The notes: a model not told the origin generated them from the letters alone. A stretch of 64,000 bases of DNA from Rhodoligotrophos appendicifer (GCF_007474605.1 NZ_VHKL01000012.1:21037-85036); one strand, 5' to 3'; numbered from the stretch's first letter, positions 52,710 to 62,084 are shown. Made by a program: numbers and translations.

Positions 52710-53951
52710 CTACCCCGCGACTCCCGCTTGCTCCAGCACGGCATGCAGCAGCACGTTGGCGCCGGCTTCGCAGGCTTCGGGCGAGGAATATTCCGCCTCA
52801 TTATGGCTGATCCCGTCCTTGGAGGTGACGAAAATCATCGCCGTGGGCGTCGATCGTGCCACATAGACGCTGTCATGGCCCGCGCCTGAGATCATCTCGC
52901 GCGTCTCATATCCGCAGAGATCGGCGGCCTGCGCCACGGCCGCGATGCATCCCGCATCGAACACGACCGGCGCCGAGGCCCAGATGCGCGTGACCTCCAC
53001 ATCGATCCCGTGGGGCGTGCCCGCAGCCTCGCCCGCGGCCCGGATCGCCCGTTCCATGCTGTCCAGCACCTGATCCTCCGGATGCCGCAGATCGATGGTG
53101 AAGGTGACCCGCCCCGGCACCGTGTTGCGCGATCCGGGCTGGACGGTCATGTCGCCCACCGTGAAGCGCGCCCATTCCCCATGCGCCGCGGCCATCTCGT
53201 AGCAGCCCTTGAGCATCTCGTGCAGCGCCCGGATCGGATCGCGCCGCCGGTCCATGGGCGTCGTCCCGGCATGCACCTCCGCCCCATGCAGCGTCACGTC
53301 GAACCAGCGGATGCCCTGCACCCGGGCGACGACGCCCACGAGCTTGTCCTCCTGCTCCAGGATCGGCCCCTGTTCGATATGCACCTCGAAGGAGGCCTTC
53401 CAGTCGCGCCCGCCCATGGGGGCATCCCCCTTATAGCCGATGCGCGCAAGTTCATCGCCGAAGCGCAGCCCGGCGCGGTCGCGGCCGTCATAGACCGCAT
53501 CCATGTCGAATTCTCCGGCATAGACGCCGGAGCTCACCATGGCGGGGGCGAACCGGGCCCCTTCCTCATTCGTCCAGTTGACGATCTCGATGGGATGCTC
53601 CGTTTCGATCCCGGCATCGTTCAGCGCCTCCACCACCTCCAGCGCGGCGAGCACGCCGAGGGCTCCGTCGAACTTGCCGCCCGTAGGCTGCGAATCGAGA
53701 TGCGAGCCGCTCATCACCGCGGGGCCCGCGAGCCGGCCCTTGCGGCGGGCGAACATGTTGCCCATGGCGTCCACCTCCACCGTGAGGCCCGCCTCGCGGC
53801 ACCATTTCGCGAACAGGTCGCGACCGATGCGGTCCTCGTCCGAGACCGTCAGCCGGCACACTCCGCCCTTGGGCGTCGCCCCGATCTCCGCCATTTCCAT
53901 GAGCCGCGACCACAGCCGCTCGCCATTCACGCGCAAATTCCGTCCGTTCAC
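52710..53951 (-). CDS. Zn-dependent amidase, M20 hydantoinase/carbamoylase family
   Basis: A 413-residue member of the N-carbamoyl-L-amino-acid hydrolase/allantoate amidohydrolase family, which removes a carbamoyl group from ureido compounds with two metal ions. Motifs: SGSHLDSQPTGGKFDGALGV (His and Asp ligands), WTNEEGARFAPAM (Glu pair), FEVHIEQGPILE, a dimerisation segment GTTPMDRRRD, and GAGHDSVYVA. The start is GTG 53951, sharing four bases (GTGA) with the permease stop, so translation is coupled to the transporter genes; frames further upstream are antisense to the permease. The imported substrate may be a ureido or guanidino compound. Confidence 0.9.
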   Translation of the reverse strand: MNGRNLRVNGERLWSRLMEMAEIGATPKGGVCRLTVSDEDRIGRDLFAKWCREAGLTVEVDAMGNMFARRKGRLAGPAVMSGSHLDSQPTGGKFDGALGVLAALEVVEALNDAGIETEHPIEIVNWTNEEGARFAPAMVSSGVYAGEFDMDAVYDGRDRAGLRFGDELARIGYKGDAPMGGRDWKASFEVHIEQGPILEQEDKLVGVVARVQGIRWFDVTLHGAEVHAGTTPMDRRRDPIRALHEMLKGCYEMAAAHGEWARFTVGDMTVQPGSRNTVPGRVTFTIDLRHPEDQVLDSMERAIRAAGEAAGTPHGIDVEVTRIWASAPVVFDAGCIAAVAQAADLCGYETREMISGAGHDSVYVARSTPTAMIFVTSKDGISHNEAEYSSPEACEAGANVLLHAVLEQAGVAG

Positions 53952-54745
53952 TGCTCCACGCCCCTTCCACGCTGCGCCTGCACGATCAATCGGATGACGA
54001 TCGCGCTCACCGTGACCGCGATCAGCACCACCGACACCGCCGCGATCACCGGATCGATATTGTCTCTTAAACCCGACCAGATGCGCCGCGGCAAGGTGAT
54101 CACTTCGAAGGAGGTGACGAACAGGGTGACGGCGATCTCCTCCCAGGACAGGATGAACGACAGGAACGCGGCCGAGACGAGCCCCAGCTTGAGATTGGGC
54201 AGGATCACCAGGAAGCTCGTCTGCCACACCGAGGCCCCGAGGTTTCGCGCCGCGAGTTCGATCCGCCGGTCGAGCTGGCTCAAGGAGACCAGCAGCGTCA
54301 CCACCGCATAGGGCACGGCGATCACCACATGGGCGATGATCACCCCCGGGATCGTGTCGTAGAGATTGGCACCGGTCTCGAAGAAATAGAGCACCAGCGC
54401 CGAGATGATCGGCGGCACCGCCATGGGCAGGAGCACGAAGCCGATGAGCAGTGGCGTCAGCTTCGAGCGCCGATACCAGATCCCCAGGCTGAAGGCGGTC
54501 GCCAGCACCGTCGAGATGACCGCCGCAATGAGGGCGATGACCAGGCTGGTGCCGATGCTTCCCAGCCATTCGGAGCTCTCTGCCAGGGCCTGGTAATGTC
54601 TGAGCGACCAGTCGCCCTCCGGCATGGACAGGAAGCGCTTGCCCGTGAACGACACCGGGATCACCGCAAACAGCGGCAACAGCAGGAACAGCATGGCCAG
54701 ATAGGCGAGCGCGGTGCTGGTGCGGCCGGGTCCCTGCTGTCGCAT
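53948..54745 (-). CDS. ABC transporter permease (PotC-like)
   Basis: A 265-residue inner-membrane permease of the spermidine/putrescine class with six helices. The conserved EAA loop is LELAARNLGASVWQTSFLVI-like (here IELAARNLGASVWQTSFLVI), followed by LPNLKLGLVSAAFLSFILSW. The N-terminal helix is ALAYLAMLFLLLPLFAVIPV. ATG 54745 overlaps the stop of the upstream permease (TGATG). It pairs with PotB-like, PotD-like and PotA-like proteins. The ligand cannot be read from the permease. Confidence 0.92.
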   Translation of the reverse strand: MRQQGPGRTSTALAYLAMLFLLLPLFAVIPVSFTGKRFLSMPEGDWSLRHYQALAESSEWLGSIGTSLVIALIAAVISTVLATAFSLGIWYRRSKLTPLLIGFVLLPMAVPPIISALVLYFFETGANLYDTIPGVIIAHVVIAVPYAVVTLLVSLSQLDRRIELAARNLGASVWQTSFLVILPNLKLGLVSAAFLSFILSWEEIAVTLFVTSFEVITLPRRIWSGLRDNIDPVIAAVSVVLIAVTVSAIVIRLIVQAQRGRGVEQ

Positions 54746-55575
54746 CAGCCCACCAGCTTTTCGACGCGGGTGATCTTGAGCAGGACCCAGATCATGATCG
54801 ACACGAAGACCAGCAGCACCACCGACAGGGCCGCCCCCAGTCCCCAATTGGCCGTCTGCGACATCTGCAGGAACACATATTCCGCAATCATCACGACGCG
54901 CCCGCCGCCCAGGATGGCCGGCGTGATGAAGAAGCCCAGCGCGAAGATGAAGACGATGAAGAACGCCCCCACGATGCCCGGCAGGGACAAAGGCAGGAAC
55001 ACTTCAACGAACCGCCGGATCGGCCACGCCCCGAGCCCGCGCGCCGCCGCCATGACGCGCGGATCGATCTGCCGCATCACCGCCATCAGCGGGAAGATCG
55101 CAAACGGCACCATGAAATGCACCATGCCGATGACGACCCCGATCTCGTTGCGCACCAGCGCCAGCGGTTCTGCGATCAGCCCCGCCGTCATCAGCCACTC
55201 GTTCACGAGGCCGCGCGGCCGCAGCACGATGACCCAGCCGAAGGCGCGGATCAGCACCGAGATCCAGAACGGGATCAGCACGCAGACCTCGATCAGCCGC
55301 TGCCGCCAGGGCGGGCCGAACACCCAGTGATAGGAGATGAGATAGGCGATGGCGACCGAGACGACGGTCACCAGCAGGCAGATCCGCAGCGTCCGCCAGG
55401 CGATTGAATGGATGATCGGATCCGTGGCGATCTTGACGTAATTACCGATCCCCGGCTGCGGATCGGTGAAGCTCCATTGGAAGATCCCGAGCAGCGGCAC
55501 GAGATAGGCGATCACCAGCACCACCGGCAACGGCGCCACGAACAAACCCCACTCGACCAAAGCCCGCCTCGACAT
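54745..55575 (-). CDS. ABC transporter permease (PotB-like)
   Basis: A 276-residue inner-membrane permease; the N-terminal helix is FVAPLPVVLVIAYLVPLLG, and FTDPQPGIGNYVKI is the periplasmic segment. The EAA loop is MAAARGLGAWPIRRFVEVFL followed by PLSLPGIVGAF. It is translationally coupled to the PotC-like gene. The gap to the upstream binding-protein gene (55576-55862) is entirely family A repeats, an arrangement that may protect the binding-protein mRNA end. Confidence 0.92.
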   Translation of the reverse strand: MSRRALVEWGLFVAPLPVVLVIAYLVPLLGIFQWSFTDPQPGIGNYVKIATDPIIHSIAWRTLRICLLVTVVSVAIAYLISYHWVFGPPWRQRLIEVCVLIPFWISVLIRAFGWVIVLRPRGLVNEWLMTAGLIAEPLALVRNEIGVVIGMVHFMVPFAIFPLMAVMRQIDPRVMAAARGLGAWPIRRFVEVFLPLSLPGIVGAFFIVFIFALGFFITPAILGGGRVVMIAEYVFLQMSQTANWGLGAALSVVLLVFVSIMIWVLLKITRVEKLVG

Positions 55576-55599
55576 CGACCCTCCCGAAACTCCCCTCTC

Positions 55600-55861
55600 C
55601 CAGTCATCCCGGACGGAGCGCAGCGCAGATCCGAGACCCCATGCGGCTCGGGCCCCCCCTACAGCCCGGGATCCCGGGTCAAGCCCGGGATGACCCTACA
55701 ACTCCACCGTCATCCCGGACGGAGCGCAGCGCAGATCCGGGACCCCATGCGGCTCGGGCCCCCTGCCGCAACGGATCCCGGGTCAAGCCCGGGATGACCC
55801 AACAACTCCACCGTCATCCCGGACGGAGCGCAGCGCAGATCCGGGACCCCATGCGGCCCCC
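55600..55861. repeat. Three tandem family A elements between binding-protein and permease genes
   Basis: Two complete elements with expanded centres (55603-55694, 55709-55798) and one head (55813-55855). They are joined by the conserved linker CC(A/T)ACAACTCCACC. The block occupies the whole 287-base gap. The last head stops eight bases before the stop codon of the solute-binding protein gene on the minus strand. Confidence 0.9.
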
Positions 55862-55862
55862 C

Positions 55863-56975
55863 CTAGGACGAGATCAGTGCCAGGAACTTGTCCAGCGTCG
55901 CCGAATAGTTCTCCACATACCAGCTCTGGTCCAGCTGATGCTGGACCTTGACCGCCTCGGGCTGGGTGCAATCGTCCTTCTTGAGCTCCGCCGGCACCAT
56001 GGCCGCGGCTGCCGGATTGGCGGGGCCGTTGCCCAGGAGTTCGAGCAGTTTGACCTGTCCCGCCGGGTCCTGTGCGCTGGCGATGAAGGCGTTCGCCGCC
56101 TCCGCGCCTGCCGGATTGTCCTTCATGATGGCCCAGCTGGAGGGTCCCAGGAAGCCTTCTGCGAAGCCGTAGGTGATCTTGCCCTCGCTGTCCTTGTCGA
56201 TCAGCTTGGCGCGCGTGTTCCACAGGAGCCCCATGGACGCCTCGCCCTCCAGCATCAATTGCTGGCTCTCCGCCCCCGAGCCCCAGAAACCGGCGATATT
56301 CGGGCTGAACGCCTTGATCTTCTTGAAGGCCCGGTCGACATCCAGGGGATAGAGCTTGTCCGGGGCGACCCCGTCGGCGAGGAGGGCGGCCTCGAGATTG
56401 CCCACCATCCACTTATACATGGTCCGCTTGCCCGGGAATTTCTCGACGTCGAAGAAATCCGCCCAGGTCTTGGGCGGGGTGTCCCCGTATTTCTCCTTGT
56501 CATAGACGAGCACGTAGCTGAGATAGTAATTGGCGACCGCATAGTCGTTCCAGCCGCCCTCCAGGATTTTGTCCTTCTTGACCACGTCGAAATTGATCTT
56601 CTGCACGAAGCCTTTCTTGCCCAGCGCCTCCGCCGAGAAGATGTCGGCATCGACCACGTCCCACGACACCTTGCCGCTGGTCACCTGGGCCTGGATCGCC
56701 CCTTCCGTCGGCCCCGCCCCGTCGATCTTGACAGTCAGGCCCGATGCCTTGGCGAAGGGCTGGGCGAAGGCCTCGTCGAAGGCCTTGATCGCATCCCCGC
56801 CCCAGTTGACGAGGACGAACTGCTTCTCCTGCGCCGACAGCATCCCCGATTTCAGCGCCAGCGGGGCGACCCCCAGCAGCGCGATCCCCTTGAGGAAATC
56901 CCGTCGGCCGATCTCGCCGCGCGCGAGCCTCTGCTTCAGGATCTCGAAGCAATCCGTCTGAAATGCGCCGTTCAT
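55863..56975 (-). CDS. ABC transporter substrate-binding protein (PotD/PotF-like), Tat-exported
   Basis: A 370-residue periplasmic solute-binding protein. The N-terminus carries a twin-arginine signal (IGRRDFLKGIALLGVAPLAL). The mature part starts EKQFVLVNWGGDAIKAFDEA and has the class D fold segments SWDVVDADIFSAEALG and SYVLVYDKEKYGDTPPKTW, with YGFAEGFLGPSSWAIMKD in the hinge area. Polyamine-type binding proteins share this fold, but some import other organic nitrogen compounds. ATG 56975 has a perfect GGAGG upstream. It lies 71 bases after the ATPase gene. Confidence 0.92.
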   Translation of the reverse strand: MNGAFQTDCFEILKQRLARGEIGRRDFLKGIALLGVAPLALKSGMLSAQEKQFVLVNWGGDAIKAFDEAFAQPFAKASGLTVKIDGAGPTEGAIQAQVTSGKVSWDVVDADIFSAEALGKKGFVQKINFDVVKKDKILEGGWNDYAVANYYLSYVLVYDKEKYGDTPPKTWADFFDVEKFPGKRTMYKWMVGNLEAALLADGVAPDKLYPLDVDRAFKKIKAFSPNIAGFWGSGAESQQLMLEGEASMGLLWNTRAKLIDKDSEGKITYGFAEGFLGPSSWAIMKDNPAGAEAANAFIASAQDPAGQVKLLELLGNGPANPAAAAMVPAELKKDDCTQPEAVKVQHQLDQSWYVENYSATLDKFLALISS

Positions 56976-57046
56976 GACCACCTCCACAATCCAGGCCCTT
57001 CGGTCCTGGGATTCAAAATCCATCCGGGCGGCAGGCCCATACGATC

Positions 57047-58129
57047 CTAGTCCTTCGGCAGGATCATGCCGCGCTCCGGGGCCCAGCTCAGCCAGACGGC
57101 CTGGCCCTGGTCGAGCCCCTGCTCCATCCAGCGCTCCGCCGGCACCGTCAGCGACAGGACCCGGTCGGCCTCGCCCTCAGCCGGGCTCAGGGTCAGCGCC
57201 ACGCTCGCGCCGTGATAGGCGACGCCGGTCACCACCGCTTCCACCGCATTGTCCTCCCCGTGCGGCGCGCGGGTGATCTCCACATGCTCCGGCCGCACCC
57301 CCAGCACCACGTCGCGCCCGTTGACGGCGCCCGGCGCCCTCAGCCTGCGCCCGCCGAAACCGCCCTCGACGACGCCGTCCCGGCCCGCCGCGGCCTGCAG
57401 CGGGAACAGGTTGATCTTGCCCAGGAACTCCGCCACGAATTGCGAGGCCGGGCGCACATAGACCTCCGCCGGCGCACCGATCTGCTGGAGCTTGCCATGG
57501 TCGAAAATGGCGATCCGGCTCGACATCGCCAGCGCCTCCGACTGGTCATGGGTGACGAACACGAAGGTCGTCTTGACCTCCCGGTGGATCCGTTGAAGTT
57601 CGATCTGAAGTTGTTCGCGCAAGTTCTTGTCGAGCGCGGACAACGGCTCGTCCAGCAACAGCATGTCCGGGGCGAAGACCAAGGCCCGCGCCAGGGCCAC
57701 CCGCTGCTGCTGGCCACCCGACAGCTGGCTCGGCCGCTTCTCTGCCTGGGCGCTCAGCCCGACCACCTCGAGCGCGCGGGCGACTTTGGCGCGCTGCTCT
57801 TCGGCGGGAATTTTCCTCACCCGCAGCGGGAACGCCACGTTGCGGGCGATCGTCATATGCGGGAACAGCGCATAGCCCTGGAACACCATGCCGAAATTGC
57901 GCTGCTCGGCGGGCCGCGCCGTCACGTCCTGGCCGTCCTGGACGAGCCGCCCGGCGCTGGGGCCCTCGAAGCCCGCGAGAATGTTGAGGAACGTCGTCTT
58001 GCCCGAGCCCGAGGGGCCCAGCAGGGTCAGGAACTCGCCCCGCTCGATGCCGATGCTGATGCGGTCGAGGGCGGTGAACTGCCCGAACCGTTTGGAAATT
58101 TCGATCGCCTCGAGCTGGACGTCCGCCAT
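57047..58129 (-). CDS. ABC transporter ATP-binding protein (PotA-like)
   Basis: A 360-residue ATPase of the spermidine/putrescine class. Walker A is [20 protein letters not shown], the Q-loop is [13 protein letters not shown], the signature is [18 protein letters not shown], and Walker B is [15 protein letters not shown], with the H-loop [12 protein letters not shown]. The C-terminal TOBE-like domain contains [14 protein letters not shown] 58129 ([16 protein letters not shown]) is chosen; upstream frame to 58210 has no family similarity. It heads a minus-strand operon and is divergent from lptD. Confidence 0.95.
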   Translation of the reverse strand: MADVQLEAIEISKRFGQFTALDRISIGIERGEFLTLLGPSGSGKTTFLNILAGFEGPSAGRLVQDGQDVTARPAEQRNFGMVFQGYALFPHMTIARNVAFPLRVRKIPAEEQRAKVARALEVVGLSAQAEKRPSQLSGGQQQRVALARALVFAPDMLLLDEPLSALDKNLREQLQIELQRIHREVKTTFVFVTHDQSEALAMSSRIAIFDHGKLQQIGAPAEVYVRPASQFVAEFLGKINLFPLQAAAGRDGVVEGGFGGRRLRAPGAVNGRDVVLGVRPEHVEITRAPHGEDNAVEAVVTGVAYHGASVALTLSPAEGEADRVLSLTVPAERWMEQGLDQGQAVWLSWAPERGMILPKD

Positions 58130-58540
58130 CGAGTACCCTGAAACTATGAACTTCCCCGGGGCTGTTTTCGCCCCACCCTTTTTATGAGGCGAGGCTATCG
58201 CGGACGGCACGCGACAACAATCGAAATTCCGGCTGACAACTTTCGACCGAGAGGCCCTCTGCCGCAGGGGCCGGCCCCCTCCGCCCGCGCCGTGGTTCCC
58301 GGGTCACACTTCCCCCGAATTCGACTCTCCCGCGTTCGGCGGCGTTTTCGACCGGTAACGCTTTCTTTCCTCTGCTACTGTACAAATACACTGATCGCTT
58401 CCATCCATTCATCCATGTGGATGGCAATTGATTTTGCTGGTCTTTCCCAAAGGGGCCGAGCTACAAAGAGAGGCTTTCGGCGTGGGCCCGTGGGGAGAGA
58501 CACAGTTCCGCAACGTCAGAGAGAATGGCAGGCGGTGTCG
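58130..58540. other. Intergenic region between divergent transporter operon and lptD
   Basis: About 410 bases without a supported gene. It should hold the promoters of both the transporter operon and lptD. A relatively AT-rich stretch near 58355-58440 (TAACGCTTTCTTTCC, TACTGTACAAATACACTG) is a candidate, but no clean -35/-10 pair was identified. No palindromic repeats are present. Confidence 0.5.
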
Positions 58541-61021
58541 ATGCAGGCGGCCGCTGGAAGCTTAGTGACTGCCGATCGTGCCGCCAGGCACGCGTTGGGT
58601 CGGTGGTCGAATGTGATGAGAGGGATGCGGGACCTGAGGGGAAGGGTGCTGAGGCATCGCGCCGCCGATTTGCGGCACACCTCCAGCTGGACGCCCGTGT
58701 CGCGTCTCGGCCGCGGGGCTCTGTGTGCCTTCGTTCTGGCGCTGACCGCTGTCCATCCTGCCCTTGCCCAGGTGGGTGAACCGCCGATTGTCAGCGACGA
58801 CCTCACCGATCCGCGCAATCTTTACGGGCCTGAGGACGATCTCAGCGTCCCCGATCCCCGGCTCGAAACCGGCACCCCCGTTAATCCGCAGCTGAAGCAG
58901 CCGGCGCCCGGCACGCCGGTCGATGTCGTCTCCGACAAGATCCTCTACGACCGCAACACCGGCATCGCCACCGCCGTGGGCATGGTCCATCTCACCTATG
59001 GCCCCTATGTCCTGAACGCCACTCGCGTCATCTACGATCCCAAGAATGACCGCATGCAGGCCAATGGCAGCGTGGTCATGCAGGAGCCCGGCGGCAACGT
59101 GCTGCAGGCCGACACGCTCGAGCTGCGCAACAAGTTTCGCGAGGGCTTTGCGCGCTATCTGAAGCTGCTGCTGACGAACAACTCGGTCATCACGGCCGAA
59201 TATGCCACCCGCAAGGAAGGCAACATCACGATCTATGAGCGGACGACCTATACCGCGTGCATGACCTGCGTGATGGCCAATGGCAAGCCGGCCTGGCAGA
59301 TCCGCGCCCGCGAATCGATCCATGACGAGAATGCCCAGACCATCACCCACAAGGATGCGGAGTTCGACCTTTTCGGCCTGGCGATCGGCCCCATGCCCTT
59401 CGACGTCACCACGGCCGATCCCACGGTCAAGCGTCTGTCGGGCTTTCTCGTGCCGCGCGTGGTCACCTCGAAGGATGTAGGCCTCGGCATCGAGATCCCG
59501 TATTTCTGGGCGCTCGCGCCGGATTACGACATCACCTTCATGCCGGTCCTCACCACCAAGCAGGGGCCGCTTCTGCGGGCGCAATGGCGCCAGCGCCTGG
59601 CCAATGGCGAATATTATGTGGATGCCGCCGGCATCTATCAGCTGGACACGAACATCCCCTCGCCTGGCGACCGCCATTTCCGCGGCTTCGTCCGCAGTGC
59701 CGGCGCCTTCGAGCTGAACCGCAATTGGCAATGGGGCTGGGACGGCACCGCGACCACCGACCAGACCTTCATGCGCCGCTACGACATCGACAGCCGCACC
59801 GATCTCATCAGCCAGATCTACATGCAGGGCATCGATGACCGGAACTACTTCCGCTCGACCCTCTACAATTTCCAGGGCCTGCTGAAGAGCGACAAGAAAT
59901 CGGCGGACGCCTATCTCGTTCCGCAGATCCTCCATGACTGGACGCTGGAGGATACGGTTCTCGGCGGCGAACTGGGCCTGGATACGAATTTCTACAGCCT
60001 GCACCGGAAGGATCCGACGATCCCCTTCCCCACGGTGGAACAGGCATCGGATGCGACCCGCTTCGTCAGCGAGGCCCATTGGTCGCGCCGCATGGTCTCC
60101 GGCATGGGGATGGTGGCCACACCCTTCGCCACGCTGCGGGCGGACGCCTATACGGTGCGCGATCTGCCTTCGCAGTCGGCGCCCTCCGGTCTCGTGAAGG
60201 ACGAGACCACCGGTCATCTTCTGCCCAGCGCCGGTCTGGATCTGCGCATGCCGTTCGTGCGCACCGACACCTTCGGCCAGCACGTCTTCTCCCCCGTGGT
60301 GCAGATCATCGCCGCCACCAACGAGACGGATGTGGACAAGATCTCGAACGAGGATTCGATCACCCTCAATCTCGATCAGACCAGCATCTTCTTGTCCGAC
60401 CGTTTCACCGGTCTCGATCGCTACGAGGGCGGCACCCGGGCCAATATCGGCGCGACCTACAGCATGCTCTTTCCCTCCGGCGGCTTCGTGAAGGCCACCA
60501 TCGGCCAGAGCTTTCACCTGGCTGGCAAGAACAGCTTCACGACCGGATCCGGCCTGGACGGCAAGTCCTCCGACGTGATCGCGGCGCTCCAGATCCAGCC
60601 CAACGAATATTTCACCGGCACCTACAGCGCCCGCTTCGATGACAAGAACATGGAGCTGAGTGCGCAGGAGCTGGGCGTCGCCGGCACCTTCTCGCGCCTT
60701 ACTGCCGCCGTAAACTACGCCGATGTAGAGGCTGCGCCCGACTATGGTCGACCGGATCCTGTCCATCAGATATGGACACAAGGCTCGTTGAACCTTTGGG
60801 AAGGTTGGCGCGTCTTCGGTGGCACCCGCTATGATCTGGACAAAGACCGTCAGGTCAGGAATGTGATGGGCATCGGCTGGGATTGCGACTGTATGTCGGT
60901 GAGCTTGGCCTATGCCGAGGATTTTACTAAGGATCGCGATGTCAATGAGGAGCGGTCCATTATACTGTCCGTATCGTTCCGGACGCTCGGAGCGATCAAG
61001 GGCAGCGTCGGCATCGACTGA
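58541..61021 (+). CDS. lptD: LPS-assembly protein LptD (outer membrane)
   Basis: LptD with LptE inserts lipopolysaccharide into the outer leaflet. The predicted protein is about 826 residues from ATG 58541. A hydrophobic segment (LGRGALCAFVLALTAVHPALAQ, quoted in part as CAFVLALTAVHPALAQ) marks the signal peptide. The periplasmic jellyroll OstA-like domain has VDVVSDKILYDRNTGIATAV, NATRVIYDPKNDRM and LQADTLELRN. The long C-terminal barrel ends in VSLAYAEDFTKDRDVNEER and SVSFRTLGAIKGSVG. ATG 58616 is another possible start. surA, pdxA and rsmA follow on the same strand; lptF and lptG, usual neighbours, are absent. Confidence 0.93.
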   Translation: MQAAAGSLVTADRAARHALGRWSNVMRGMRDLRGRVLRHRAADLRHTSSWTPVSRLGRGALCAFVLALTAVHPALAQVGEPPIVSDDLTDPRNLYGPEDDLSVPDPRLETGTPVNPQLKQPAPGTPVDVVSDKILYDRNTGIATAVGMVHLTYGPYVLNATRVIYDPKNDRMQANGSVVMQEPGGNVLQADTLELRNKFREGFARYLKLLLTNNSVITAEYATRKEGNITIYERTTYTACMTCVMANGKPAWQIRARESIHDENAQTITHKDAEFDLFGLAIGPMPFDVTTADPTVKRLSGFLVPRVVTSKDVGLGIEIPYFWALAPDYDITFMPVLTTKQGPLLRAQWRQRLANGEYYVDAAGIYQLDTNIPSPGDRHFRGFVRSAGAFELNRNWQWGWDGTATTDQTFMRRYDIDSRTDLISQIYMQGIDDRNYFRSTLYNFQGLLKSDKKSADAYLVPQILHDWTLEDTVLGGELGLDTNFYSLHRKDPTIPFPTVEQASDATRFVSEAHWSRRMVSGMGMVATPFATLRADAYTVRDLPSQSAPSGLVKDETTGHLLPSAGLDLRMPFVRTDTFGQHVFSPVVQIIAATNETDVDKISNEDSITLNLDQTSIFLSDRFTGLDRYEGGTRANIGATYSMLFPSGGFVKATIGQSFHLAGKNSFTTGSGLDGKSSDVIAALQIQPNEYFTGTYSARFDDKNMELSAQELGVAGTFSRLTAAVNYADVEAAPDYGRPDPVHQIWTQGSLNLWEGWRVFGGTRYDLDKDRQVRNVMGIGWDCDCMSVSLAYAEDFTKDRDVNEERSIILSVSFRTLGAIKGSVGID

Positions 61022-61077
61022 CCTGCACATCTGTGCGAAGGGTCGGCGGCCCAGTTTCCGGTGAACGAAGAGTGAGA

Positions 61078-62058
61078 ATGCGCGCGAGATTCGGTAAAAT
61101 GACGTTTTCGGTGCCCGGCGCCCTGATGGTCGCTTTGGCAGTCTGTATGGCCTCTCTGCTGCCGGGAGGGGCGGCTTTGGCCCAGCAATCGGTCATTGTC
61201 ACGGTGAATGACAAGCCGATCAGCAATTACGACATCGAACAGCGCATGCGTCTGAACCGGATCATCGGCTATCCCTCGAAGGGAGAAGGCCAGGCCGCCC
61301 GCAAGGAGATCCTCGAGGAGCTGATCGACGAGACCCTGAAGGTTCAGGAGGCCAAGCGGCTGAAGGTCACCGTCGGTGAGGCCGACATCAACAACACGCT
61401 GGAAGGCATGGCCTCGCGCGCCGGGACGACGGTCCCCGGTTGGACGGCGGATCTGAAGAAGAGCCGCATCGACATGGCCACCCTGAAGCAGCGGGTCCAG
61501 TCCAACATCGCCTGGAACCGAATCATTGCCGGCCGTTACAACATCAACACCAACATCGAATCGGCCATGGTCGATCAGCGCCTGAAGGCGATCGAATCCG
61601 ATCCCAGCCGCCAGCCGCGCACCATCTATCTCCTCCAGGAGATCCGCCTGCCCATCGACGGCAATGATGAGCAGCTGCTCTATGCCCGCTTCGTCGAGGC
61701 CCAGCGCGTCGTGCAGAACTACAAGGGCTGCGAAAGCGCCCGCAAGGCGACCAGCGGCATTTTCAACGTCCAGATCCGGCCCACGGTCCCCGTCCCGCCG
61801 GAGAACCTGCCGCCCCAGCTGAAGCAGGCCATCGAAAAGGCCGGTACCGGCAGGCTGATCGGTCCGAGCCGCGCCAAGGAGGGCATTCAGCTCATCGGCT
61901 TCTGCGGCAAGCAGACCATCGCCCCGCCGGCGGTCAGCCGCGAGCAGATCGAGAACATGCTCCTCAACGAGCGTGTCGGCCTCTATACGGAACGTTATAT
62001 CCGCGAGCTTCGCCGCAACGCCTTCATCGACTATAAGGATGCCTCCTACAGTCAGTAG
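61078..62058 (+). CDS. surA: SurA N-terminal domain periplasmic chaperone
   Basis: A 326-residue periplasmic protein. The signal peptide covers SVPGALMVALAVCMASLLPG and ends AALAQQ. The SurA N-terminal domain follows: VTVNDKPISNYDIEQRMRLN, then KEILEELIDETLKVQEAKRL and NIAWNRIIAGRYNINTNIE. Only one degenerate peptidyl-prolyl-isomerase-like segment (YLLQEIRLPIDG) is present, which is shorter than E. coli SurA but usual for alphaproteobacteria. Its position between lptD and pdxA fits a role in outer-membrane protein folding. ATG 61078 or GTG 61072. Confidence 0.9.
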   Translation: MRARFGKMTFSVPGALMVALAVCMASLLPGGAALAQQSVIVTVNDKPISNYDIEQRMRLNRIIGYPSKGEGQAARKEILEELIDETLKVQEAKRLKVTVGEADINNTLEGMASRAGTTVPGWTADLKKSRIDMATLKQRVQSNIAWNRIIAGRYNINTNIESAMVDQRLKAIESDPSRQPRTIYLLQEIRLPIDGNDEQLLYARFVEAQRVVQNYKGCESARKATSGIFNVQIRPTVPVPPENLPPQLKQAIEKAGTGRLIGPSRAKEGIQLIGFCGKQTIAPPAVSREQIENMLLNERVGLYTERYIRELRRNAFIDYKDASYSQ

Positions 62059-62084
62059 GCGTTCTCTTCGACAGGCGTTTTTCC

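Noticed and set aside
58184..58540. An upstream extension of lptD to 58184.
   Set aside because: The added 119 residues are Arg/Pro-rich and would lie before the signal peptide. They run into the promoter region.
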